Below are positions 33,140 through 41,749 of a stretch of DNA of 64,000 nt, piece by piece. Location: NCBI RefSeq assembly GCF_044360475.1, contig NZ_CP043494.1, positions 9,114,001-9,178,000 of the forward strand. Reading direction: 5' to 3'. The notes below the pieces were generated by a model. That model had not been told where the DNA came from, ran no database searches, and saw only the letters and a list, made by a program, of their open reading frames with translations. The stretch comes from Archangium minus (GTDB taxonomy: Bacteria; Myxococcota; Myxococcia; Myxococcales; Myxococcaceae). The position numbers and the translations under genes are program-made. Positions within the stretch are counted from its first letter, which is position 1. Each line of letters opens with the position of its first letter.

Positions 33140-33490
33140 TTCCCCCAAGGGGCTGCGCGGCCTGTCCCTGCCCGGGCGCACAACTCGGGCGGCCCCTGTC
33201 TGCGGCCCCTCTCGCGTATAGGCAGGATGGGGTGGGGGATGGAGCGGAGGGGGCGAGGAAGGCCGCTGAGGGGTGACGCCAGGGCTGTGCGCCGGGCGCA
33301 GCCCTCTTCAGGCACACGCTACGCTGGAGCCACTCTCGTCCTCGACGTGGGCAATCCCAGGTGCTCCACAATGGCCCGGCCCCATCCACTCGCGGCATGC
33401 GCTCCTTCTCAGGCCCCACCCTCTCCGCTGTCTCCTCTGGCCCGCTCGCCTCTTCCCTCTTCGGCTCTGCCCCCACTTGAGGGAACCCTA
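33140..33490 (-). mobile_element. Second-family IS91-like remnant
   Basis: On the minus strand 33340-33400 reads AIVEHLGLPTSRTRVAPA, the C-terminus of an IS91-type transposase. 33155-33215 matches the 3' flank of the first-family copies in inverse orientation, and 33217 onward (GCGTATAGGCAGGATGGGG) is a diverged tip in direct orientation. So two terminus-like sequences meet head to head. No intact transposase frame remains. Confidence 0.55.
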
Positions 33491-33552
33491 GCGGATCAAG
33501 CCACGCCGACGCCCGACTGTCGTATGATTGAGGTCTGCCCAGGAGCAGTCGC

Positions 33553-34569
33553 ATGGCCAAAGCTGATCTACTGAGCATCGTGGAGGCCGCCTACCGCGTG
33601 GAGTTGGAGGACGCCACGTGGTTGGCGGGGCTTGCAGAGGTGGTGCTTCCTCATCTCGACGACGGCTTCGGAGTGGCCGCCTTCGAGTTCTACCGGCCGG
33701 GAGATGGCCTGCCGGAGGTGGTGCAACGGTGCCATCTGGGCATTCCGGACAAGCTCGCGGCGATCTACCCGACCATCTTCCAGACCATGGATCCCGAAAT
33801 CCGCCAACGGCCCTTCCGCATGGGGCCCTGCATCACCGGCAGCCAGATGATGGGAATGCGGCGGGGGTTCTTGGATGAGCCGCACATGAAGCAGTACGCC
33901 CAGAAGTTCGGGATGTACGACTCCTTATGGATCACCGCCGCCGAGCCCTCCGGACGGGGCTGTGGATTTCACGCGGGCCGGTCGCGGCTCACCCGGGCGT
34001 CGGCGGCACAGGTGCGGCAATGGGGACGCATCGCCGCTCACCTCTCCACAGCCGTTCGCTTGCGACACGCGCTAAAGGGGCTCCCGTCGGGGAGGGCCGA
34101 CGCCGAACCCGAAGCCATCTTCGACCCCAGCGGCAAGATCCACGATGCGACCGGGGAGGCGCGAAGCGAGCACGCCCGCGACTTATTGCGGCGCGCGGTG
34201 CTGATGCTCGAGAAGTCGCGGGGGCCCCTCCGGACAAAGGACCCGGAGAAATCCCTGGCGATCAGGAAGGCGCTCGTGGCCGGGCGCTGGTCGCTGGTTG
34301 ACCAGATCGAGCAGAACGGCGAGCGCTACATCGTCGCCCGCCAGAACGAGCCCACCGCACCCGGCCCGGCGCTCTTGAGCAAGCGGGAGAAAGAGATCGT
34401 CGGGTACGCCCAGCTCGGGCACCACGACAAGCTGATCGCCTACGAATTGGGGATCGCTCATTCAACGGTGCGCGTGCTCCTGGGACGAGCGAAGGCGAAG
34501 CTGGGCGTCCGCAGCCGGAAGGAGTTGCTGGACGTCTGCCGAGGCGCGGCCCGTGCCAAAGCAAACTAA
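33553..34569 (+). CDS. LuxR-type HTH transcriptional regulator
   Basis: 338 residues: an N-terminal region of unknown fold (about 1-250) and a C-terminal LuxR/GerE HTH (LLSKREKEIVGYAQLGHHDK then LIAYELGIAHSTVRVLLGRA). Similar long LuxR proteins occur as orphan regulators in myxobacteria. It converges on the MpaB gene with only 10 bp between stops, so read-through antisense effects are possible. Target genes are unknown. Confidence 0.82.
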   Translation: MAKADLLSIVEAAYRVELEDATWLAGLAEVVLPHLDDGFGVAAFEFYRPGDGLPEVVQRCHLGIPDKLAAIYPTIFQTMDPEIRQRPFRMGPCITGSQMMGMRRGFLDEPHMKQYAQKFGMYDSLWITAAEPSGRGCGFHAGRSRLTRASAAQVRQWGRIAAHLSTAVRLRHALKGLPSGRADAEPEAIFDPSGKIHDATGEARSEHARDLLRRAVLMLEKSRGPLRTKDPEKSLAIRKALVAGRWSLVDQIEQNGERYIVARQNEPTAPGPALLSKREKEIVGYAQLGHHDKLIAYELGIAHSTVRVLLGRAKAKLGVRSRKELLDVCRGAARAKAN

Positions 34570-34579
34570 CGCAACGGCG

Positions 34580-35707
34580 CTAACGGTCCGCGTGCAGGCC
34601 CCAACGACCCCTGAAGGCCTGTGGCACATCGAAGGGAGTATCCGCATCCGGGCGCTTGTGGAGAATCATGCGCTGGGCGAACTGTCTGGCCACCCAACTG
34701 CGACGTCGCCGCGCCCCCGGAACCCAGTCCAGCCAGCGCAGGATCGTTCGCTTCTGGGCTGCCCTGACCGTCACAACCCACCTCGTCCAGTTCGCCTTCG
34801 GGAGCTCCAGCGCCGCGGCCACGTTCTTTCCAAAGACCGTATCTTGGAGAAAGAAATGGGTAAGGCTCGCGGCATATCCCGGGACAGGGAACAGCGTCTG
34901 CACTGAGTTCAACAACTGCGCCGTCAGTTGACGTCCTTCCGGCGTGGGGCGGACTTGGCGCACGCCGATCCGCAACGCCAAGAGGGCCGCCTCCTCCTCG
35001 CTCGAGGGCAGAAGCGAGGGTTCCACTCCGAGGAGACGCCCCACCGCAGACCACGCCGCGATGTACGCGTCCGCTTCCGCCGATGTCACCCTCGCCCCCA
35101 TTCTCCTGAGCCCGTGCAGGGTAGCGATGGAGAAGGTCAGCAACGTTCCAGCCTGATCCTCCTGATTGATCGGCAGCCCCCACTCAGCGCGCCAGGGGTT
35201 GGCGGCATCCAACTGGACCCGCCGTCGCACGAGCGCATGAATCAGCCGGACCTTGCGCGTCGCGAGCCAACCCACCCCTCCCTCCTCCAATTCACCGGGC
35301 TGCATGACATTTACGACCATCTGCGCCGTGTCGCAGAGACGGCGGATGGGATCGTCCTTCAGCCGGCGTGAACGATAAACCACTTGGACACCGTGGCCCG
35401 CGGCGTAGGCCAGTGGCAGGGAATAGGAGCCCAGGATCATGAGAACCTCCGGTCCATAGAGACCAAAGAGGTGCTGCCCTCTGGCGATCACGTCCCGATC
35501 TACGAGGTCAATCCGGGGCAGCGCCGGCAGGTAGCTACGCACCAATGGATCGGCCTCGGGCACCCGCTGGGTTCGAAACAACTCCCGCAGCAAGCGATCC
35601 AGCGACTCCGGGCCCCGGGTCGCGACGTGGTCGGCGATCAGCTCGTCCACGCCGGGGTCACCGACACTCCGCATCCTGTCTAACCATTCACTGCTCGCGT
35701 TGAACAT
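34580..35707 (-). CDS. MpaB-family (DUF2236) latex-clearing-protein-like oxygenase
   Basis: 375 residues of the DUF2236 family. KVRLIHALVRRRV carries the heme-ligand His, and WGLPINQEDQAGTLLTFSIA is the signature shared with Lcp rubber oxygenases. Lcp enzymes cleave cis-1,4-polyisoprene; without a signal peptide here, a cytoplasmic substrate is more likely. Second gene of a two-gene operon, three bases after the ferritin-like gene. Confidence 0.82.
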   Translation of the reverse strand: MFNASSEWLDRMRSVGDPGVDELIADHVATRGPESLDRLLRELFRTQRVPEADPLVRSYLPALPRIDLVDRDVIARGQHLFGLYGPEVLMILGSYSLPLAYAAGHGVQVVYRSRRLKDDPIRRLCDTAQMVVNVMQPGELEEGGVGWLATRKVRLIHALVRRRVQLDAANPWRAEWGLPINQEDQAGTLLTFSIATLHGLRRMGARVTSAEADAYIAAWSAVGRLLGVEPSLLPSSEEEAALLALRIGVRQVRPTPEGRQLTAQLLNSVQTLFPVPGYAASLTHFFLQDTVFGKNVAAALELPKANWTRWVVTVRAAQKRTILRWLDWVPGARRRRSWVARQFAQRMILHKRPDADTPFDVPQAFRGRWGLHADR

Positions 35708-35710
35708 GGA

Positions 35711-36592
35711 CTACTCCTCCGGAACCACCACGAGCTCGATGCCGTGCCGCCTGGCGAGCGCGCCAATCCCTCCGTCCGTCACCACGTAGGTCGAATTCCT
35801 GCGCGGCTCGGTCCCCCGGATGGGCTCGGACGCCTGTGGCAGCAGATCGCATATCTGCTGGAAGTACTCCGGCTCGCTCAACTCTCGCTTGAACCGTCCG
35901 GCGGCGTCCATCCAAGTGGTCATCCGGGAGAAGGCCCTCTCGTGGAAATCCTCATCGACGTACGCGCGATGCAACTCGCGCTGGAGCCCTTGAAGCTGCA
36001 CGGAGGGTTCCTCCCGCTTCGCCCGAAGCAAGCTCAACAAGTCGTGCATCCGCCGGTAGGCCTGCTTCGCAGTCAGCTCCAACGTCGCCGCGAGCGTGAA
36101 GAACTCGCGCACGTTCATAGCGCCGAGTTCCCGAGTGAACTCGGGCACGGCGCCTGGGGCGAGCACGGCTCCGGCCATGACGACAAGCCGAGAAAGGGCA
36201 TGGCCCAAGGTCGGCCGCGCCGGCGTGAGGTTGCACAGCAGTTGACCCTCGAACGCACCGATGGCCTGAATCACCGCGGGTGCCAGCGGCCCGCCCCCGA
36301 GACTCAACAGCCCTGAGGCGAGGCGCGCACGTGTAAACTCCGTGTGTATCGCCTCCTGTTGCCAGATCTCCGTCAACGTATCCCAGGCCGCGCGCTCCGC
36401 CCCACTCTTCGGGTCGGGCAGGCGCACCTTGCGCTGCGCTTCGCCATATACCTGGTACACGAGTGCTTCCCGGCGCGCCGCGATCTCGAGCCAAGCGCGC
36501 AACTCGCCCTCAGGATCCCCACTGAACTTCTGGCTGTACTTCGCGGCGAGCGCGCTCGTCTCTGCGACGATCTTGTATTTCAGTCCGTTCAT
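35711..36592 (-). CDS. Ferritin-like helical protein, partner of the MpaB oxygenase
   Basis: 293 residues, mostly helical. EIWQQEAIHTEFTRARL and AYVDEDFHERAFSRM hold spaced Glu and His residues like those of ferritin-like di-iron or DUF455-type bundles. I recognise no named family. It shares an operon with the MpaB gene (3-bp gap), suggesting a joint oxidative role such as cofactor supply. The promoter region is shared with the CBASS operon to the right. Confidence 0.6.
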   Translation of the reverse strand: MNGLKYKIVAETSALAAKYSQKFSGDPEGELRAWLEIAARREALVYQVYGEAQRKVRLPDPKSGAERAAWDTLTEIWQQEAIHTEFTRARLASGLLSLGGGPLAPAVIQAIGAFEGQLLCNLTPARPTLGHALSRLVVMAGAVLAPGAVPEFTRELGAMNVREFFTLAATLELTAKQAYRRMHDLLSLLRAKREEPSVQLQGLQRELHRAYVDEDFHERAFSRMTTWMDAAGRFKRELSEPEYFQQICDLLPQASEPIRGTEPRRNSTYVVTDGGIGALARRHGIELVVVPEE

Positions 36593-36649
36593 GACACTCC
36601 CAAATTAACAACGGGAAAGGCATTCCCCCGTCAATCATTTCCGGGAAAG

Positions 36650-36671
36650 TGTTTACGCTCCCGCGTAAACA
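36650..36671. promoter_or_regulatory. Inverted repeat between the ferritin-like/MpaB operon and the CBASS operon
   Basis: TGTTTACGC (36650-36658), TCCC, GCGTAAACA (36663-36671): a perfect 9-bp inverted repeat, 58 bp upstream of the ferritin-like start and 127 bp upstream of the CHAT-SAVED start. It is a probable operator for a dimeric regulator; which side it controls is unclear. Confidence 0.6.
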
Positions 36672-36797
36672 TCAGTCAGGTGGCGCGCGGCCACGCTCGT
36701 GCCCAAAATTCGTCGCAAACCTTTTCGGGCACGAACCCACAAGAAATTGCGCCAGGACTCGAGTCCTGAAGACGGCTGGCTTTGCGCGGAGCACTTC

Positions 36798-38834
36798 ATG
36801 AACAGCTACAGTGAATTCCACCTACGCGTCACGCAGAACGGGCCGGATTTGTACCGGGTGGCCGTGCTCTCGTCCCCCGTCGGCAGTACCAGCGCGACCA
36901 CGCCGCTGCGCCTGAACGTGTCTCGCCTGCGGGAGCTGTGTCACCAGATCCAGGCGGCGTTGCTGCAGTCGAGATCACGTGACGCGGCGATCGATAGTGA
37001 GCTCGCGCGGATCGGCGAGGAATTGTACGAGGCGATCTTCCCGCAGGGTCAGGTGCGTGACGTCCTGACTGCCTCGCTGGGCGTGCTCTTCTCGTCCGAA
37101 GAGCAACAGCAGCGTCTGCGCCTCTGTCTGCACTTCGATCCCGATGACGCCGAACTCGCGTGGCTCGCCGAGTTTCCCTGGGACGTCTTGTGGATCCCCC
37201 AAGTCTTCCCGGCTCGCCACGCGGCATTGGACCATCGTCTCTCGATCGTCCGCTGGCTGGATGTGACACGACCGGCCCGGTCACCGACGTTCGCTTCACC
37301 TCTGCGAGTGCTGCTGGTGCGCGCAGGAGCGCGCGGGTATGGCGGTCTCCAGTACCAAGCGGAGCAGGACAGCATCACTGATGCCCTGTCCAACATCTCT
37401 GGTGTCCGATGCGAGTCCCTGGACATGCCCACCCGCCAGGAACTGCGGCGCAAGCTCCGCGTCTTCAACCCTCACGTGCTTCACTTCATGGGGCACGGCA
37501 AGGTGGATGAGAACACCGGGAGCGGGTGGGTCTACCTGCGGGATGAGATGGGGAACCCCGCGCTGCTGCGCGCGAAGGACGTCGCGGAGCTCTTCAGTGG
37601 CCCCCTCACTCCGCAGTTGGTGGTCCTCAACGCGTGCCAGTCGGGGCGCGGGACGCTGTCGGTCAATGGCCATGGGAGCGTCGCGGGAGCACTGGTCTCC
37701 CAGGGAGTCGCCGCGGTCATCGCCATGCAGTTCACGATCTCCGATCGGGCGGCGATGGCATTCACCGCAGAGTTCTATACCCGCTTCGCGGAGGGGGCCT
37801 CAATCGATGACGCGGTCACCGAAGGCCGACTGGCCATGCGGTCGAAGGTGCCTGACTCATTCGAATGGTGCACCCCTGCCCTGTACATGCGCGCCGGGGC
37901 GGCGGGAGAGATGCTCCAGCATGCACCGTCGAACTCATCGACTCAGACGGAAGAGGGATGTGACCGAGCCCAGGACGGGCTCACCTCCTCCAGCGAGCCG
38001 CCGCCCGCGCCGGTTCCATCGCAACGGTCGCTCATTCTTATCCGCCACGAGGCCTACAAGCAGGCAACCGAGCAGCCTGGGCCGTCGGATGCGCCCACGC
38101 TCTTCGCGGGTCGGGAGCCTCGCGTGGTGGCCATCGACCAAACGGTGGGGCTGGAACAGCGCGACTGGAGGAACCTGGAGGCGGAGGTGAGACGGTTGGC
38201 GGCGCGAGATGGCGAACTCCGGCGTACCTTCGCGGAGCGGGATGCCGATATCGGTTATTACGGCTTCCCGTTCGTGCCGTTGGCGGTGCTGGCGGGATAC
38301 CTAGCGAAGAATCGCCAGGTGCACGTCTTCGAATACGTCTCGGGCCGGTTCCAGTGGGAGCCCGGATCGGACACCCCACCTCCGCCGCTGAACGTGGACG
38401 TGCAGACGCGAGGGGCGGGTAAGGCCGCCCGGATTTGCGTTTCGGTGTCCGCACTCGTCGACCTGTATGACTGTCGGCACGTACTTCCTGACTCGGACGT
38501 GATGTTGGACCTGCATTTCGCGCTCGCGACGACAGGGCGGGGCAGCGTGCGGCGCGAGGAGCAGCTCAAAGCCTACGTGCAGGTGATTCGCGAGACGCTC
38601 GACAAGCACATCACCTCCAACCGGGACCCGGCTCGCCGTCCGGAGAGCGTGCACCTCTTCGCTGCCGTCCCCGTGAGTCTAGCCTTCTACCTGGGGGACG
38701 CGCTCACTGCGAGCTGGTTGCCTGAATGCTTCGTCTACAACTACGGCCTTCCCTCGGAGCGGCCCCGCTACAAGTGGCGGCTCAGCCTACAGGCGGCATT
38801 CGAGGGCCGGCGTTCCATCAAGATCTTCAAATAA
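36798..38834 (+). CDS. CHAT-SAVED fusion: caspase-like protease effector of a CBASS operon
   Basis: 678 residues. The N-terminal ~150 residues are a helical/beta lead-in usual for CHAT proteins. The CHAT (caspase HetF-associated) protease has both catalytic residues: His233 in HFMGHG and Cys280 in VVLNACQSG. A Pro/Ser-rich linker (about 375-410) leads to a SAVED domain (about 411-678): FVPLAVLAGYLAKNRQVHVF, VSALVDLYDCRHVL and the nucleotide-pocket tail HLFAAVPVSLAFYLGDAL then FVYNYG. SAVED binds cyclic oligonucleotides, and binding should activate the protease to trigger abortive infection. ATG 36798 has GCGGAG seven bases upstream; a GTG at 36699 in the same frame lacks support. Confidence 0.85.
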   Translation: MNSYSEFHLRVTQNGPDLYRVAVLSSPVGSTSATTPLRLNVSRLRELCHQIQAALLQSRSRDAAIDSELARIGEELYEAIFPQGQVRDVLTASLGVLFSSEEQQQRLRLCLHFDPDDAELAWLAEFPWDVLWIPQVFPARHAALDHRLSIVRWLDVTRPARSPTFASPLRVLLVRAGARGYGGLQYQAEQDSITDALSNISGVRCESLDMPTRQELRRKLRVFNPHVLHFMGHGKVDENTGSGWVYLRDEMGNPALLRAKDVAELFSGPLTPQLVVLNACQSGRGTLSVNGHGSVAGALVSQGVAAVIAMQFTISDRAAMAFTAEFYTRFAEGASIDDAVTEGRLAMRSKVPDSFEWCTPALYMRAGAAGEMLQHAPSNSSTQTEEGCDRAQDGLTSSSEPPPAPVPSQRSLILIRHEAYKQATEQPGPSDAPTLFAGREPRVVAIDQTVGLEQRDWRNLEAEVRRLAARDGELRRTFAERDADIGYYGFPFVPLAVLAGYLAKNRQVHVFEYVSGRFQWEPGSDTPPPPLNVDVQTRGAGKAARICVSVSALVDLYDCRHVLPDSDVMLDLHFALATTGRGSVRREEQLKAYVQVIRETLDKHITSNRDPARRPESVHLFAAVPVSLAFYLGDALTASWLPECFVYNYGLPSERPRYKWRLSLQAAFEGRRSIKIFK

Positions 38835-38884
38835 CGAGGAGGCGAAAAGATGGCTGACATCCAGATGCAACCCCTGCCTCCACC

Positions 38885-38971
38885 ACGCCGTCGCCCTGCT
38901 ACGTCTACAACCTCCTGAAGAGCGACCGCCTCATTTATCGGTGGCGTGTATCGCGCAAGGCCCGCGGGCCT
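38885..38971 (+). pseudogene. Relic of a second SAVED C-terminus
   Basis: The frame reads PCYVYNLLKSDRLIYRWRVS, aligning with CFVYNYGLPSERPRYKWRLS at the end of the CHAT-SAVED protein: Cys, Val-Tyr-Asn, Ser-acidic-Arg, Tyr-basic-Trp-Arg and Ser are all kept. A ribosome site and ATG at 38850 open a different frame that stops at 38918, so the relic cannot be translated as such. It appears to be what remains of a duplicated or replaced effector gene. Confidence 0.55.
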
Positions 38972-39052
38972 TCAATCCCGCCGTCAATCAGATGGAGGTC
39001 GCGAGAATCCAGGCGGAGCGACCCTCGATGCATCCCTCATGAAAGGTGTTAC

Positions 39053-40081
39053 ATGACACAGTTGAGCACACGCAGCACCCTGCACCGCCGGATGAGCAGC
39101 TTTGTCGACTGGATCCGCGGCGGCGACAAGGATGAACTCATCATCAAACAGTCAGGTGAAATCCGAGAGCGGATTGTCAACCAAGCCGAGAAGGACGGAC
39201 TGACCGTGCGATCCACCCCAAACTCCGGATCGTTCGCCAAGAAGACCGGTTTGCGAAGACACCTATTGGGTGACTCGTCGGTCGAGGGGCAGGATGTGGA
39301 TCTGCCGTTCGTCATCTCGCCCAAGAACGAGGACGGCGTGCAGATTGACGAGCTCCTCGGACGCTTCGCCCGTTACGCCGCCACCTGTTATCCGCAGACG
39401 AAGCGAAAGCCAACGAGGAGCTCCATTCAACTGGACTTCGCGGCTAGCAAGCTCCGCTACGACCTGGTCCCCATGCTGGCGGTCCCGGGGGACGACGAGG
39501 CGCAGATCCTGCTGCGCGGCGACGGCAAGAGGCGCCGAACCTCCGTGCAGAAGCACATCGAGTTCGTTACCCGGCGCAATCGTACGAGCAATGAGCTGCC
39601 GGGCCGCGTCCGTTTCAACGAGTGCGTCCGCTTGCTGAAGTGGTGGCGGGAGTTCCGTCAGGCCCAGGCCCGCGTCATCGAGGACGTGCCGTCCATCCTG
39701 CTCGACCTGCTGTGCGCGCATGCGTACGACCGCTGCTCGGTCGAGGAGACATATGCGGGCACCCTCGCGCGCTGGTTCGATCTGCTCGCCGGTACGGTGC
39801 GACGGAGGGAGCTGGTGGCCTTCGCCGACTTCGGCCTCAACCCCCCGGCGTCGTCCGACGCGCTCTGGACGGTGCTCGACCCCGTCAACGCCGACAACAA
39901 CATCGTCTCGCAGTGGAACTCGTTCCAGATCGAGGAACTCGGAGACTGGCTCGAAGAGGGCTTCGACGTCATCAACCGTGCCATCTCGGCGGACCACCGG
40001 GACGACGACAGCGAGAGCCTGGAGTCGCTCGTCGAATTGTTCGGCAATCCCTTCAAGCATTACTGCGAGGAGAATTCGTGA
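39053..40081 (+). CDS. CD-NTase (cGAS/DncV-like nucleotidyltransferase) of CBASS
   Basis: 342 residues. The polymerase-beta-like signature is complete: Gly59-Ser60 (NSGSFAKKTG), Asp81-x-Asp83 (QDVDLPFVIS) and the third acid Asp137 in RYDLVPML. The helical C-lobe has RRTSVQKHIEFVTRRN, the region that contacts the nucleotide in CD-NTases, and FNECVRLLKWWRE. It should make a cyclic di- or trinucleotide when activated by the HORMA protein encoded next (GTGA overlap). The SAVED partner suggests a cyclic tri- or dinucleotide product; the exact product cannot be read from the sequence. Confidence 0.92.
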   Translation: MTQLSTRSTLHRRMSSFVDWIRGGDKDELIIKQSGEIRERIVNQAEKDGLTVRSTPNSGSFAKKTGLRRHLLGDSSVEGQDVDLPFVISPKNEDGVQIDELLGRFARYAATCYPQTKRKPTRSSIQLDFAASKLRYDLVPMLAVPGDDEAQILLRGDGKRRRTSVQKHIEFVTRRNRTSNELPGRVRFNECVRLLKWWREFRQAQARVIEDVPSILLDLLCAHAYDRCSVEETYAGTLARWFDLLAGTVRRRELVAFADFGLNPPASSDALWTVLDPVNADNNIVSQWNSFQIEELGDWLEEGFDVINRAISADHRDDDSESLESLVELFGNPFKHYCEENS

Positions 40082-40569
40082 CGTACACGCAAACGCAGGC
40101 GGCATCGATGAGCTCTACGGCCACCGAGGCCCGGGTCCGCGAGGTGATGAAGCACGTCTTCGCGGACATCACGGGGCTCGCGACGCGCGGGTTCACGTCC
40201 CACGAGAGGGCTGCGAAGTGGCGGGATGATCTCACCTGGATGTTGTCCAACGAGGTGATCTCCAGCTTCGAGCTCCAGCTTGAGGCGCCGGGTCAGCCCA
40301 CCCGCGGGTTCCACTACGACGTGAGCAATGACGGCTCGATCCAGGAGGCGGGCCGGTCGGGCGGTATGCAGCTCTATGCGTTCCCGAATGGCACCAGGGC
40401 CTCAATTGTCGTGTCGTTCAAGAGCCCGCTGCCGGACGAGATTGAGGCGGAGATCAAGGCGCGGAACTGGACCTCTCCCGCCACCTACCTGAAGGGAGAG
40501 AGGACGCGGGACCGCGCCTATTCATGCGACGGGTATGGCGTCATTCGCAATCGCGTGGGGGATTGGTAA
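40078..40569 (+). CDS. HORMA-like protein (Cap7-type) of CBASS
   Basis: 163 residues from GTG 40078, whose GTGA overlaps the CD-NTase stop. The opening VTYTQTQAASM strand, the EVMKHVFADITGLATRGF helix, a WMLSNEVISSFELQLE segment, then RGFHYDVSNDGSIQEAG and a Tyr/Phe-rich seatbelt-like tail fit bacterial HORMA family 1. An internal ATG at 40108 would cut the first strand and is disfavoured. Known HORMA partners bind a peptide and switch on the CD-NTase. The call rests on the length, N-terminal pattern and place between a CD-NTase and a TRIP13-like gene; sequence similarity alone is modest. Confidence 0.7.
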   Translation: MTYTQTQAASMSSTATEARVREVMKHVFADITGLATRGFTSHERAAKWRDDLTWMLSNEVISSFELQLEAPGQPTRGFHYDVSNDGSIQEAGRSGGMQLYAFPNGTRASIVVSFKSPLPDEIEAEIKARNWTSPATYLKGERTRDRAYSCDGYGVIRNRVGDW

Positions 40570-41468
40570 TGGCTCCATTGAACCTGTTGGAATCGGTGCA
40601 TCCCTCGAAGCAGGCGCAGGAGCGTTTTGATGGCCTCCTCGGTATTGACATGCAAAAGCAGCAGCTGCGGGACGAGCTACTGCTCCTGCTCGCGCCGGAG
40701 CGGCTCGAGAAGTGGTTGGAGCGCCACCATCCGGACGGACTGCTCTTGGCGGAGTCGGCCCGGCGGTCAACGCCGCTCGTGATCTTGAGCGGTGAGGTGG
40801 GCTGTGGGAAGACCGCACTCGCCACCTCGGTCGGCACGCCCGTGGCGAAAGAGCTGGGGTCGAGGGTGGTGGTGCTCGAGACGCCCTCCGACATCCGTGG
40901 GACCGGCATGGTGGGCGAGCTCTCGGCTCGTATCACTGACGCCTTCTCCCAGGCGAAAGCGAAAGTTCGTAAGGACTACGGGCTCCTCGTCATTGACGAG
41001 GCCGACGATCTCGCGCTCAGTCGCGCGGAGCTCCAGGCGCACCACGAGGATCGGGCGGGCCTCAACGTGCTCATCAAGCAGCTCGACCTGCTGCAGCGGG
41101 AGGATCATCGGCTCGGAGTCGTGATGATCACCAACCGGATCGGTGCGCTGGATCCCGCGGTCCGACGCCGCGCTGCGCTCGTACTCGAATTCTCCCGCCC
41201 GGGAGCCACCGAGCGCCGGGGCATATTCGAACAACTCCTCACGGGGTGCCCACACACGGTGGCTGACATCAACCGGCTGGTGAAGCAGAGTGAGCGGCCC
41301 GTTCCCTATTCGTATTCAGATCTCTTCCAGCGGGTGGCGCGCGCCGCGTTGCTAGAATCATGGCGGCGGGACGAGCCGTTGAAGCCCGAGAGCCTAGCCG
41401 CCGTGATGGCGGATGTGGAACCCTCGCCTCTCCTTGGAGAGGGGGCGGGTTCCCGCCCGAGGGACTAA
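40569..41468 (+). CDS. TRIP13/Pch2-like AAA+ ATPase (Cap6-type) of CBASS
   Basis: 299 residues with one AAA+ module. Walker A is GEVGCGKT (75-82), Walker B LLVIDEAD (Asp143-Glu144), sensor 1 MITNR, and paired Arg finger residues are in LDPAVRRRA. In type III CBASS this ATPase unfolds HORMA to keep the CD-NTase off without infection. The ATG at 40569 overlaps the previous stop in TAATG; a 15-residue upstream extension exists but overlaps the HORMA gene. A proline/glycine-rich tail follows the AAA+ core. Confidence 0.88.
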   Translation: MAPLNLLESVHPSKQAQERFDGLLGIDMQKQQLRDELLLLLAPERLEKWLERHHPDGLLLAESARRSTPLVILSGEVGCGKTALATSVGTPVAKELGSRVVVLETPSDIRGTGMVGELSARITDAFSQAKAKVRKDYGLLVIDEADDLALSRAELQAHHEDRAGLNVLIKQLDLLQREDHRLGVVMITNRIGALDPAVRRRAALVLEFSRPGATERRGIFEQLLTGCPHTVADINRLVKQSERPVPYSYSDLFQRVARAALLESWRRDEPLKPESLAAVMADVEPSPLLGEGAGSRPRD

Positions 41469-41660
41469 GTGACTGTTTCGGTAGGAATGCGGACCTTCCC
41501 TCCGACATCATGGTGCGCGCCCGCTGTCACGCTCATGCGAAACGGCGGCGACTGTGAAGGACGTCGAGCCAACTGAACCGGCACCGCCTCCCTCTGCACA
41601 GGCTCCGCTGGAACATCGAGCACAACCAGGCTTGGCGTGCTGCCTGAGTTGGTGAGCCAG

Positions 41661-41697
41661 CGTGGCGGGCCGCCCACATTCCGGATGGCCCGCCACG
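41661..41697 (+). terminator. Hairpin between the TRIP13-like and Cas2-like genes
   Basis: CGTGGCGGGCC (41661-41671) and GGCCCGCCACG (41687-41697) form an 11-bp perfect stem with a 15-base loop. No T tract follows, so partial termination or RNA processing inside the operon is more likely than a full stop. The rest of the 281-bp gap holds no gene I can support. Confidence 0.5.
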
Positions 41698-41722
41698 TAA
41701 AGCCGCTTCATCCCTTCTAACT

Positions 41723-41738
41723 GTCCCCTTTCGGGGAC
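41723..41738 (+). promoter_or_regulatory. Small hairpin against the Cas2-like ribosome site
   Basis: GTCCCC, TTTC, GGGGAC: a six-base perfect stem with a tetraloop, ending just before the GAGGT ribosome-binding site of the Cas2-like gene. It resembles the hairpin of a CRISPR repeat, but only one copy exists. It could tune translation or be a binding site for the Cas2-like protein. Confidence 0.4.
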
Positions 41739-41749
41739 GAGGTACTTCA

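Noticed and set aside
36699..36797. Upstream GTG start for the CHAT-SAVED protein
   Set aside because: The extra 33 residues are basic, lack a ribosome site and precede the usual CHAT N-terminal strand that starts at the ATG of 36798.
41469..41749. CRISPR array next to the Cas2-like gene
   Set aside because: Only a single hairpin resembling a repeat is present; there are no regularly spaced copies and no cas1.
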